DNA from: Coriolopsis trogii
Taxonomy: Eukaryota; Basidiomycota; Agaricomycetes; Polyporales; Polyporaceae
Direction of reading: 5' to 3'
NCBI GenBank assembly: GCA_020543525.1
Contig: JAHYIO010000007.1
Location: 1,381,782-1,445,781 of the forward strand
DNA: 64,000 bases
The notes under the pieces are model-generated. The model did not search any database. It was not told where the DNA came from and saw only the letters and a list, made by a program, of their open reading frames with translations. Both the position numbers and the translations under genes were made by a program. Below are positions 1 through 11,777 of this stretch, in pieces. The first letter of the stretch is position 1. Every line of letters starts with the position of its first letter.

Positions 1-1620
<1,620 letters not shown>

Positions 1621-2245
1621 ATGGATTCTTCAGCGTTCGGTCTTCATCCGCCGCTCAATTCGATGGCAGCGTATCGCTCGATGACATTGACATTGGATCC
1701 ATCACTTCGCGCCCGCATTCCTCACCACCGTCAGCCGTGCTTTTCCGGTCACCCATACACACCTGATTGTTGCTAGGCCTGCGACAGGACATACTGGTTC
1801 TATGATCCACGAGAAATAGATTCGAACCTCAGCGTGGGTGACAGGAGATCAGCAGTGACACTGCGGGCAACACGAAGGTACACGGTAGCCCTCGGCGCTC
1901 CGGGCTCGCACGGAGCAAAGTCGAGCGTGTAAGTACCACCAGGTCCAGTTAGTAACTCAGTTAGCATCCCTCTCGCCTTGTACAGCCACTCACATTCATA
2001 GGTATGAGTCCAGACTCTCGTTCGGCACTCTCCTGACTTACTCCGCTCGGCGCGACGACACCGTGAAGCTCATTGATGTCCTCAGTGTACTCCAGGCGTA
2101 CTACAGCGAACCCCCATATACCATACATGGCAAGCTCCTATTTCAATTCGCAGGCAAGACGGAGATACTCAAGATCGTTCAATGCGTTCAATCTCACGTT
2201 TCCCGCAGCCTCCGGCCGTTTTCCGACTTTCAATGTCCCTTCTAA
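1621..2245 (+). CDS. Hypothetical protein, 5' end unresolved
   Basis: I do not recognise this gene. Two exons look convincing: 1777..1928 (beginning ACDRTYWFYDPREIDSNLSV) and 2002..2245. They are joined by an intron with GTAAGT donor and TAG acceptor and read in frame to a TAA at 2243-2245. The C-terminal part contains VKLIDVLSVLQAYYSEPPY and a hydrophobic/basic tail. The first exon is uncertain: an ATG at 1621 follows a TATA-like element at about 1570, but its frame does not join cleanly to 1777 with an intron of normal length. A second open frame there reads SLDDIDIGSITSRP. Codon use resembles the neighbouring genes, so I think a gene is present, but the start shown is a guess. Confidence 0.35.
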
Positions 2246-2735
2246 TTCCGCAGAGCGCAAACCTCACTGACGTCTCCAGAACTCACTTAGAAGCGTCATA
2301 TATTGATGACGAATAGGGTCTGCAGGGAAGAGCGCAATCGGTCAGTCAGCCCAGCCGTATGTCCGAATCACCCGCCGAAGCTATAACAACCACAGAATGA
2401 CCGGCTACACAAGTTGTTCCAGTGTCCTTCCATGCGGGCGTATCTCCGTGTGGTCCCGCCGTCTGCCTTCTGATTAGAGCAAGGGCCCTCGCTGGACGGC
2501 TCTGTATCCTTTACAGATGTGGCGCTCGACATTCGCCCCCCCACGACGGAGGGGTCCTTGACATGCAAGAAACTCCGTCGCTCCTCCTTTTTTTCAAGAA
2601 GGACAGGGCCAGGAGAAATATGCAGTGCGCTGTTCTGCCAGACATGGCCAGCCCTGCTCGTACAGCCACGCATAAAGCTCTCGTCATTGCCCTCTCTCTA
2701 CGAATATCGGGACGTGCGCTCCTACAACCAAAATC
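2246..2735. other. Intergenic, promoter of the first MYND-family gene
   Basis: From about 2270 the sequence resembles the region upstream of the second MYND gene (from about 4395), so the duplication that made the pair included roughly 450 bp of promoter. Shared elements include a TATATA-like site at 2297-2305, matched by one at 4418-4426. Confidence 0.45.
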
Positions 2736-3635
2736 ATGTCTTCCGATCCAGCAACCAGCGCCCGATCTTCCAGCTCGACTGCCCCGGACACTACAGAGTC
2801 GGACGCCGACACCTTCAGACCTCTCAAGTTCTGCTGCGACCCCGCGATTCTCGCGCGAGCGCCGGACATCCCGAATCTCGAGAGCTACATGACCTTCAAG
2901 CGCGACGCGTTTCACGACGTCTACTCCTGCACGGGAAGCCGCATCATGTGTGTGGACGAACTCGTCTACATCCTCGCGAACCCCACCGAGGACGTCATGG
3001 CCGACGCAGCGACGAACCCCTCCAGCATCCTCGAGCTCGCAGTGCGGTGCGTGTCGACCGGGGGGGCCGTGCACCTCTGTGCTTTCTGCGGGCACGTATG
3101 ACTGACGGACTCTATGATCGACGCGTGTAGGTGCGCCACGGGCTGTGCGGCCCCGCTCTGCCTCCAGTTCTCCATCGCGCTCACCCACGTCCTCAAACGA
3201 CACGGCACGGACGCGCACGGCGCCGCCCTCCTCCACGTCGACGCCAACCTCCACGCGGCCGCCGCGCTCGCCTACCTCGCCGTCTTCCGCGCCAAGTCCG
3301 CGTCGTCTTTCTCTGCTTCTGGCGATGGCGATGGCAATGGCAACGACGGTCGCGGAGGGACCGCCGCGGCCTTGAGCTTCCTCGACGACGACGACCTGCA
3401 CCACGCCGCGGCTGATGCGGACTGGACCGTCCGACACGGCCTGCGCTGCCTCGCTGTCTTCTCGGTCGCGCACGCTGTTTTGTCCCTTGGATGCTCGGTG
3501 GGGTTTGACGTGCGCGATAAGACGCGTTCGTCGTTTGCGATGTATGAGGCGCTTTGGGAGGCGTGGGATGAGCGGTGTGCGGCTGGGGGCGCTGGACACG
3601 GAGAGGGAGAGGGCGGGAAGGATGGAGGTGAATGA
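2736..3635 (+). CDS. MYND-family paralog lacking the MYND zinc finger
   Basis: Exons 2736..3046 and 3131..3635 (84-nt intron) give a 271-residue protein. It aligns along most of its length with the gene at 4642..5863: shared blocks include FRPLxFCC near residue 27, PNLESYxTFKRD, MADAATNP, CATGCAAPLC at the exon junction, LHVDxNLH and FLxDDDLHHAA. Unlike that paralog it stops just after YEALWEAWDERC and has no C-terminal MYND finger. The DNA after the divergence point, read one frame over, gives RLGALDTERERAGRM and then VNERGGCVCARVGRGARG, which resembles the start of the paralog's finger. A frameshift followed by decay therefore probably removed the domain. The role of the shared N-terminal region is unknown. 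Confidence 0.7.
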
Positions 3636-4641
3636 GCGGGGAGGTTGTGTTTGTGCGCGCGTGGGCAGGGGTGCGAGAGGAAGGTGAATGTGTGAGCTCT
3701 TTCTGTTGCGTGCCAGTACTCATATCTTGCCTTTAGGATAGGAATGTGTACGGAAGGGGTAGATGACAGAGGGGTTCTGCACCGCTGCTTGTGGACGACA
3801 TTTTTTACCAAATGCTGATGTATGGTGAGGATGATTGTGCGCTCACAAATATGTTCTCCCCTTGTTCGAATACTGGCAGTTTGCATAGGGTGAAGGTGCC
3901 GATCCAATGCGCCGCGTCTTGGGGAAGTATACCATCATGCGGTTTGCATAGTAGGGCGAATGGATGAGACCGTGGTCCATCTATGCGCGTACTCGCGGCT
4001 TCATCTTGAGCAATGCGACGCTGTGCGGAAGCGTCTTTCTAGCGAAGTACAACAACGTCTGAAGCACAAGACACAAACTATCGAAACAACGAACGGTCCA
4101 CTCGCGTCATGAAAGTTGTGTCGAGGAAAGTCCTGTTCAGTGTTGACGACGGACTTGCCCAGGCTCGACAACAGGCGTCTTGTTGAACGGCCAGAGGGCC
4201 GCAAGCGGTGAGCTACGTCAAACAACGTCCATCGTCCCTAGAGGGGGGACATGATCCTGGTCGTATCTAGAGGTCACGGCGCCCACGCGAGGCTGTGGAT
4301 ATTGGAAGCTGCGCGAATACCCGAGACGCAGAGGGCAATCTCATACTCAAGCTTCGCAGGGCAGTTCTCGCCTAAATTCGCTAAGCATAGGACATCTCTT
4401 GAACTCCGTCAGAAGTGTTATATATGACTGACAGGTAGAGTCCGGTGGGAAGAGGGCAAAGGGCTGCAAAGGGTGAGTCAGCTCAACCGTTTTTCCGAAC
4501 GTTATGCTTTCGTTTGCATCAGGGAGAACGTGTTATCTGCCCCTTGACCCGATGAGGCCAATCCTGCTCGTACATTCCTGCATAAAGCTCTCGTCCTTGG
4601 GCTCCCACTGGGGATAGTCGTACGCTCCTGTCTCCGACGCG
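3636..4641. other. Intergenic region between the MYND paralogs
   Basis: The first ~60 bases hold the decayed MYND remnant described for the upstream gene. The rest shows no supported coding sequence. The last ~250 bases are the duplicated promoter, with a TATATA-like site at 4418-4426. Confidence 0.4.
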
Positions 4642-5863
4642 ATGGCTTCCAACCTACCGCCTAGCACCCAACCTTCTGCCTCGACCAACTCGGCGATCGT
4701 CGAGCCCGACGCCGATTGTGACATTTTCAGACCCCTCGTGTTCTGTTGCAACCTCGCCGATGCTGCGCTGTCCCCCGTCGTCCCGAACCTCGAGAGCTAC
4801 ATAACCTTCAAGCGCGACACATACCACGACATCTACAACTGTTGGGGAAGCAGCAAAATGTGTCGCAACCACGAGATCAGGAACGTACTCCAGAACCCCA
4901 CCGAGCTCGTCATGGCTGATGCTGCGACGAACCCCAAGAGCATCCTCGAACTTGCAGTAAGGTACTCTACGCACGTCTTCAACCGCCTTCACGCTTCTTG
5001 GCGTTCCTCCGGGCTCCTCTCTTTGGACAAGCGCACATACTGACTCCTCCGTGCAGGTGCGCCACGGGCTGCGCCGCCCCGCTGTGCCCTCAGATGGCCA
5101 TCGAGCTCACGCACGTCCTCCTCAAACGCCACGGCACGGAAGAACTCGGGGCATACCTCCTCCACGTTGACCTCAACCTGCACACCGACGCACACGCGGT
5201 CGCCGCACTCGCCTACCTCGCCGTTTACCGTGCCAAGCGCCACCGAGCGGGACCCACATCGCCGCCGTCTGCACCCGCTGATGGCGAGGGCGGCACTCTG
5301 GTCGATCACAAGCGCGCCGCAATCTTGTCCGCCACCGCGTTCGGCTTCCTGAACGACGATGACCTGCACCACGCCGCGATGGACGCGGACAAGGCCGTCT
5401 TCCATGGACGACGGTGCTGGGGAGTCTTCCAGGTCGCACACACCATCCTCCGCCTGGGGGACGCCGTGGGGCTCGACGTCCGGGACGCGAGGCGGTCGCC
5501 GTTCGCACAGTACGACGCACTCTGGAAGGCGTGGGAGGGGCGGCTCGGTGCGCTCGAGAGGGTCGGTCGGACGCCGGAGCGGTACGAGTGTGCGCGGCCG
5601 GGGTGTGCGTTCAGGGCGATGAAGGGCCGACGGCTGAGGAGGTGTGCGGGGCCGTGTGCGCCTGGGGTCAAGCCGAGCTATTGTGGGACGGAGTGCCAGA
5701 AGAAGGTGAGTGGGAGGATGCTTGTGGGTATTGGGTGTGCTCATGCGGTGTGGACGTTCAGGACTGGGAGAGACACAAGGCGGTTTGTGGACGGAAGGGT
5801 AGATGTCATGCTGAGGAGGCGTTGCGAGATGTTGCATGCCTTCGTTCATCGAAGATCGGCTGA
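4642..5863 (+). CDS. MYND-type zinc-finger protein
   Basis: Exons 4642..4961, 5057..5705 and 5762..5863 (introns 95 and 56 nt) encode 356 residues. The C-terminus is a MYND finger: YECARPGC, then RRCAGPC, then YCGTECQKK joined across the last intron to DWERHKAVC. This gives the expected series of Cys pairs and a final His-Cys. MYND fingers bind proline-rich peptides and act as protein-interaction modules; this lineage-expanded fungal type has no known catalytic partner domain here. The N-terminal ~230 residues are shared with the gene at 2736, including LLKRHGTEELGAYLLHVDLN and FLNDDDLHHAAMDAD. The start was chosen at the first ATG, in line with the paralog's N-terminus. Target and pathway are unknown. 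Confidence 0.85.
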
Positions 5864-6069
5864 AGGACAGGAAAGCGATGCGGTGCGAGGCGAGAGCGAT
5901 GTGTTCCCGAGTCTCGTTTGTAACGATGCAGTCCCAGCGCTAGCGAAATACAACAGAGTCCTGAGTGCACCAGACTAGCTATCAAAACAACAATTCACTT
6001 TGGGCTCCTAGGCCTTCAGCTGTGAAGTCCCGTATGACCAACGCGCCTTTGTCCCCTACCTCGCCTTCG

Positions 6070-6861
6070 TCACACAGTCGCGCGCGATACCATACCTGGG
6101 CTCGACGCCCACTCGACCATCATCGGCTCGCGCGGCGGCCGGGCTTTGTGCACGACGTTCAGGATCGCGACGATGTTAAGCCCGACGAGGGCTGTCCAGC
6201 CGAGCCAGGCGAACGCCATCATGGCCGTGAGGATCCGACAGGGCTCGAACTGGTAGCAGAAGTTGAGGTCTGGCCAGATGCTCTGTTGTACGATGATGAA
6301 CGTTGGAGGATGCAGGCAAAGGGAGCGTGGATGAGATGGACGTACGGTAGATATGCAGCATCCTATGAGCCATAGCAACCACAAGACGGAGAGCGCGACG
6401 AGCTCGAGGAGGTTCGTCGATGCCGTCGAGGGCACGAACGATGGTATCCAGTTCATCCTGCCCAATCTATCAGCGAGATGATGCGGGATACGTTGAGAAG
6501 GTGACATACACCAGCGGTATTGATCCCAAGGCCAGGAGGGAGCACACCAGAAGCTCGGCGACGACAGGATCTGCACGAGCACGCTGAGTGTCCCGTCTCT
6601 CAACCTGATGCACCGAGCTCATACAGACGTACCATAGAAATCAACGCCTCTGTTGAGCGGATCGCCCGGCGGCAGGTGCAAAGTGTAGTTCAAGCGTACA
6701 CATGTAAGGATGAACAAAAGAGCCGAAAAGACCCACTGCCGCATGGGGAAATGGACAGGTCAGATCGTCTTCTACGAGACTACGAGAAGTGCCAGCTGGT
6801 AATGATCGCTCACGAGGATGATGTACAACGGAAGTCGGATGACTGCTTGAAGGCGGCCCAT
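6070..6861 (-). CDS. MARVEL-like four-helix membrane protein
   Basis: Five exons, 6861..6814, 6735..6633, 6570..6510, 6457..6346 and 6282..6070, with introns of 78, 62, 52 and 63 nt, join in frame to 178 residues. Four hydrophobic segments are visible: near LPLYIILWVFSALLFIL, ELLVCSLLALGSIPLV, LLELVALSVLWLLWLIG, and RILTAMMAFAWLGWTALVGL. The short polar link SIWPDLNFCYQFEPC before helix 4 is typical of the small MARVEL-like proteins abundant in Agaricomycetes. MARVEL proteins sit in membrane-apposition or vesicle membranes; no specific role can be assigned here. A TATATAGG element on the minus strand lies near 6987-6994. Confidence 0.75.
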
Positions 6862-7511
6862 CGTGGCGGTCTACGCCGAGAAGAAAGGGGCGTCCCAGAC
6901 GGAACGCGCGACGAAGAAATGAAAGTGGTGGTAGAGGCTAGAGCCAGCCGGGGCAGTCAGGGGGGACATGGCGTCGGCCATTTACCTATATAACATACTG
7001 TCCGACGACCCCGCCAAGCTTCTCGCGGAAGCCCTGGACGTTGTCACGGAGACTGGTATACTAGTGGCGTCAATTCGAGGGGCTCGTACCTGAGTTATGG
7101 TTACAGTCTGCGCCACGAAGATATCGCAGATGGGGGCTCGTTGTTCACAACATTAGGATTGTATTCGACTTTGACAATGCTTGAAGGACGGGGTGAGGAG
7201 TTTTGTACCAGCGATAGGTCGTCGTCGTCCCACGAAGACCCGTCTCCGACTTGGCCGAGCGGCCCCGAGCCTTAGAGGGCGCCTAGGATCTCTCGGCTAG
7301 CCGGACCGTTGACGTACCTCGGAACAAAGCACCCGGGGACATGAGCATGCGTACGCGCACAAGCTGGGTCGGAATCGTCATGGCATGGGCAGCTTACTTA
7401 TGTGTTTGGCCGGGCAGTGACTCCCCATACCAACTACCTGTCTATGATATATATACTGACTAGGAGCATCGCCGTCCAAGGGCCCATTCGTGACCGACAC
7501 TCCGGAAGACC
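6862..7511. other. Intergenic, between MARVEL-like gene start and GH3 stop
   Basis: It contains the MARVEL-like gene promoter near 6990. I see no open frame with start, splice signals and coding character in the remainder. Confidence 0.4.
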
Positions 7512-10500
7512 TCACCGGACAGTCAGGGTCGTGTTCAAGAACGTCTGGTCGCTCGTCCCGACCTTGATCACGAACTGGCCAGGCTCGACGACGAACTTGT
7601 TGCCCAACGACCAGACCGCGAGCTGCGTCGAGTTCACGCCTATCGTCACCGTCTTCGACTCTCCAGGTCTGTGTACATCGTAACCGTCAGTCGCGGAGTC
7701 AGGGAAGCACGGAGCGATCGCTGAAGGAAGGGAAGGCCGGAGGAAGGTGGCACTCACGCGAGGTCGATCTTTTGGAAGCCGACGAGCTCCTGGTTCGGGG
7801 TGACGACCGAGCTCACGAGGTCGGTCATGTACACCTATAGCGCCGAAGTTCATGTCAAAGCGAGCTCCATCGAAGGCAGGGCACAGCGTCATGAATGGAC
7901 GTGAATGGCGCACCTGGACGACTTCCTTGCCTTGCCTGTCCCCCGTGTTGTGTACCGTCACGGAGACGCGAAAGTCCTCATCCGTGCCAATTGTCGCCTT
8001 TGACAGCGTCAGGTCCGTGCTGTGCAAGGATTGCAACATACGCAGTTCAGTGGACGTTACGGGTTAACGCGCCAATGGGACGGCTCACTAGTTGAACGTC
8101 GTGTAGCTCAGACCATGGCCGAAGCTCCACAGCGGGACGGGACTGTCAAGGACATACTGCATATGGTCGTCGATGTCAGCCGTCGCTTTCACGGCAAGTG
8201 TGGCGCGCGGGACACACCTGGTGTCCGAACTGGAGTGAACCGTCATCGAGCTCCATCCCGGCATCCACAAATCGCGCGCCCTTGAGGTAGTTGTAGAACA
8301 CGGGTGTCGTCCCAACGCTGCGCGGGAACGAGACAGGGAGCTTTCCTGTGACGTGCAGCAAGTTCAAACGTCAATCGGTCAGGCGCGATCCGGACAGGTA
8401 GTCGCCAGCTTCGAGGACGTACCGGACGGATTGACGTCGCCGAAGATGACCTCGGCGAGGGCGAGCCCGCCCAGCTCGCCCGGGTAAAACTGCTGCACAA
8501 CAGCATCCGCATCTATCGAGGCGACCGCAGTCAAGATGCCGAAGCGGAGACAGGGATCACACATGGACTCACGCGCTTGGATCCACGGCTCCGCGACGGG
8601 CTTCCCGCTCACGAGCACAACGATCGTCGGCTTCCCGGCGTCCTTGACGGCCTGGACGAGCTGCAGCTGCGCGCCCACGAGCCCGAGGTCGGACACGTCC
8701 ACGTGCTCGCCCGTCGTCGCGTTCGTGCCGGGGGTCCAGAGGAGGGTCTGGTCGAGCGACCAGGTGCCGACCATGACGATCGCCACGTCGGCCGCCTTGG
8801 CCGCGGCGACGGCGGCGGGGATGCCGGACGGGTCGTTGGACCAGAGCTCGCAGCCGCGCGCGTGCGTGATCTGGACGGAGCTGTTGGCGAGGAGCTGGGT
8901 GAAGCCGGCGAGGGGCGAGATGCCGTTGCTGGACGCGTTGAAGAAGACGTAGTCGCCGAACTGGGGTGGTGTCAGTGGAGTGGAGGGACGTCGTGGGCTG
9001 AGTCGCAGGACGTACCGATACGCGGTCGGCTTGAGGGCCGATGAGGGCGATCGAGTTGAGGGATTTGCTCAGCGGCAGTACGTTGTTCCTGTTTTCGAGA
9101 AGGACGATTGTCTCTTGTTCCATGCTGTGCAGGAGTTCGCGCGTTTCGGGCGTGCGGAGGGTCGACAGATAGTCTTCGTAAGGGTATGGATCTGCGACAG
9201 GATATTGAGAGGTGCGTTCGTACAAGGGAGGCGGCTGCATACTTTCGAACAATCCGAGAGCGAACTTGGTACGGAGCATCGTCTTTACGGTCTCGTCGAC
9301 GTACTTGATGTCAACGGTGCCAGCTCTAACTTGGTCTGCATACGAGTCGTCAGTATGACGGAGAAGCCGTAGCTGAGCAAATCGCACCGGGTAGAGTGAA
9401 AAAGGTGAACGTCCCACCACCCATCTCTCCGCTGAGCCCATTTTCAAGAGTGGTCTTCGCCGCACACTCGCGCGAGTCACAAGTGCCGTGCTGGTTGATG
9501 AGCAGGTCGACAGAGCCGGCATCCGCCGTGACCCAGTACTTGTATCCCCACTCTTCTCGGAGCTATATAGATCCCGGATCAGCCTTCGTGACGTTACCCG
9601 CAGGAGGATGACGCACAATCTCGGTGAGTAGGTCTACCAGATGACTGGTCAGTTCGAATAATGCCAGCAGGAGCACGCAGCGTACGTGTATTCGCAATCG
9701 CGGGGATTCCATCGTAGCTTGAATAGGCCGTCATGATCGAGAGCGCTTCAATGCACGCACGGTTAAACGGCTTGAGGTATGTCGAACGCAGCTCGCGTTC
9801 ACCACCACTGACTTGTGCCGTATTTCTAAAGGCAGGTGTTCAGAAACGTGTCACTACACCTCTGGAGGTGATTCACTCACAATCCGCCTTGAGGGCTGCC
9901 AAAGGCAGCAAAGTGCTTGCAAGTCGCAGCCATGCGAGCGATCGCATTAGAGCTGGCGTTGCGCCTTTTGCCTGACTGGAGGCCTGTAACATACGCCAGG
10001 CCCATCTCGCCCGTGCTGGACGATGTGGGCATGTGAGATGAAACATCCCTGTACGATCCTTCGTACTCACAGAAAGGGGTCCTCGCCAAAGTTCTCTTCG
10101 ACTCGGCCCCAACGGAGCTCGCGCGACAGGTCGAGGACAGGCGCGAAGACGTGTGATATGCCGAGGCCTTCTGCCTCGTCTGCGATCGTCGCCGCTGCCT
10201 GCTTGAGCAGTTCGGTGTTAAAGGATGCAGCGAGTCCGATGGGCGACGGCCAGATTGTCCCGTTGTTCGTGAATCCGTGGAGACCTATGGAACTTGTTCA
10301 TGAGACGGGATCAAAGGTCGTCGATGGAGCACACAAACCCTCAGACTGTATCAGGGCTGGGATCCCAAGCGTGGTGTTCTCCATGAGGTACTTTTGCCCA
10401 ACTGTTACCCCAAAGACGAACTTGTCCCAGGGCGTGGCGTAGCCTCCCCATATCGAACCTGCCTTTTGACTCATCATGACTTCCTATTGAGCGCGGTCAA

Positions 10501-10907
10501 TACCGCCATCGGCGCACATAGTAAACGTTGAAGACATACGAGCCCGGTCTGATTGAACACAAGAGTGTTGTCGAGCGGATCGTTGAAGTCCATCCATCCG
10601 TTCATATCGCCCTGAATGCTGAAATATGCCGATTCCAGAGCATGTCAGCGTGCGCGGAAGGATGCGTGTAAGAATAGATGACGCACAGCTGCGCGACCTT
10701 TTCCTCAAGGGTCATTCTAGGAAGCAAGTCATCGACCCTCTCCTCGATAGACGCGTGCGCGTTCTTGTAGACAGGGGTCGAGCCATCTTTGTTTGTCGCA
10801 CGAGCGTGTAGGGGAAAGTGAAGGTCGTCCCGAACGTCGCAATACTTGCTCGACGCGTATCCCCCGACGGAGAACAGAAATAGGAGAGCGAACGAGAGCG
10901 CACGCAT
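7512..10907 (-). CDS. Secreted beta-glucosidase, glycoside hydrolase family 3
   Basis: A long, intron-rich gene (about a dozen exons) encoding a GH3 enzyme that removes terminal beta-linked glucose or xylose from oligosaccharides outside the cell. The start at 10907 gives a signal peptide (MRALSFALLFLFSVGGYASS). The N-terminal barrel begins at IEERVDDLLPRMTLEEKVAQ and includes LRWGRVEENFGEDPF and AATCKHFAAFGSPQ. The candidate nucleophile is the Asp of YWVTADAGSVDLL. The second domain shows VVLVSGKPVAEPW and FYPGELGGLALAEVIFG. The C-terminal fibronectin-III-like domain starts at VPLWSFGHGLSYTTF and ends LNTTLTVR. All GH3 domains are present, so it looks complete and intact. Beta-glucosidase versus beta-xylosidase is not certain. 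Confidence 0.9.
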
Positions 10908-11777
10908 CACGACCGTCGGACCACCGCAAGAGGAATGGGTTCTGCTTGTATCAATCGTGTCCACTGTCCTTATAGTTGCGCTCGCCATTCGGTCGCGTTC
11001 GGGTCGACGGTCCCCGTCACGGTCAGTTGATCATGCGTGCGTCGGAAGATCCTACCCCGTCTCCGCCATCACACTGAGGAATAGCAGCGGGCCGCGTTTG
11101 AAGCTTGAGGACCATCACCTTCTGTGACTCTCGGTTCATCTACATCCAGAATTTGGCCATCGTCTATACATGATCTGTCCGAGGATCCGCCGGTAAGCAT
11201 GCTCAGCACCGTGGTGTCGACGAGGGTGGGAGAGGCAGGTCTCGATAGAACGCTTCACGTCCGTCTGGGCTCAGCTACAGGTCATCATATCAGGCCGCAA
11301 CACAGCCGCGCTACAGCGGAGGTTTGCTGATGGAAAGCGAGGTACTGGTTGTGGGACGGGTCGGGTCCTCAGCTGACCTTGCTGGACATCGCGAAGACGG
11401 GACCGCTGACCTAGTGACGTTACTGGCAGGTTGTAGTCAAACACATAGATCCAGGACACAAAGCGCTCCAACGCTCAAGTAGGATCAACTATTCTGTGCT
11501 GAGGACATGGTGGAAGTGGAAGAGAGAGAAGAGCATTTGAAAGAGATGATCTTGTTCTGTATTGGTGGGAATGAACACGTGCACTCCAGCGTTTAATAAA
11601 GTTTAGGTTCTTGGAAGTCGAAGCGCCCAGAGACCTGGGGAACCTGAAGTCGACCATCGCGTCGATCACGAAAGCTCTCTCTTTCCTTCTCCCACTTCCT
11701 CCTCTTTCTCCCTCGTCCGTTGTGAATAAACGAGACACAATCTGCATGACTGCTTAAGCAAAATCTGAGAGTTTGTC
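10908..11777. other. Divergent promoter region between GH3 and GH92 genes
   Basis: The GH3 gene is transcribed leftward and the GH92 gene rightward from this 870-bp region, so both promoters are here and shared control is possible. A TATAAG-like element (minus strand) lies about 60 bases upstream of the GH3 start. No coding sequence is supported. Confidence 0.45.

Noticed and set aside
1621..1776. Short protein ending TPDCC considered as a mating pheromone precursor
   Set aside because: The terminus is not a CaaX box and the frame probably continues by splicing; no receptor or homeodomain gene lies nearby.
1810..1830. Reverse-strand GAGGTTCGAATC considered as a tRNA T-arm
   Set aside because: Flanking bases do not pair into a T-stem or acceptor stem, and the stretch lies in a probable exon.
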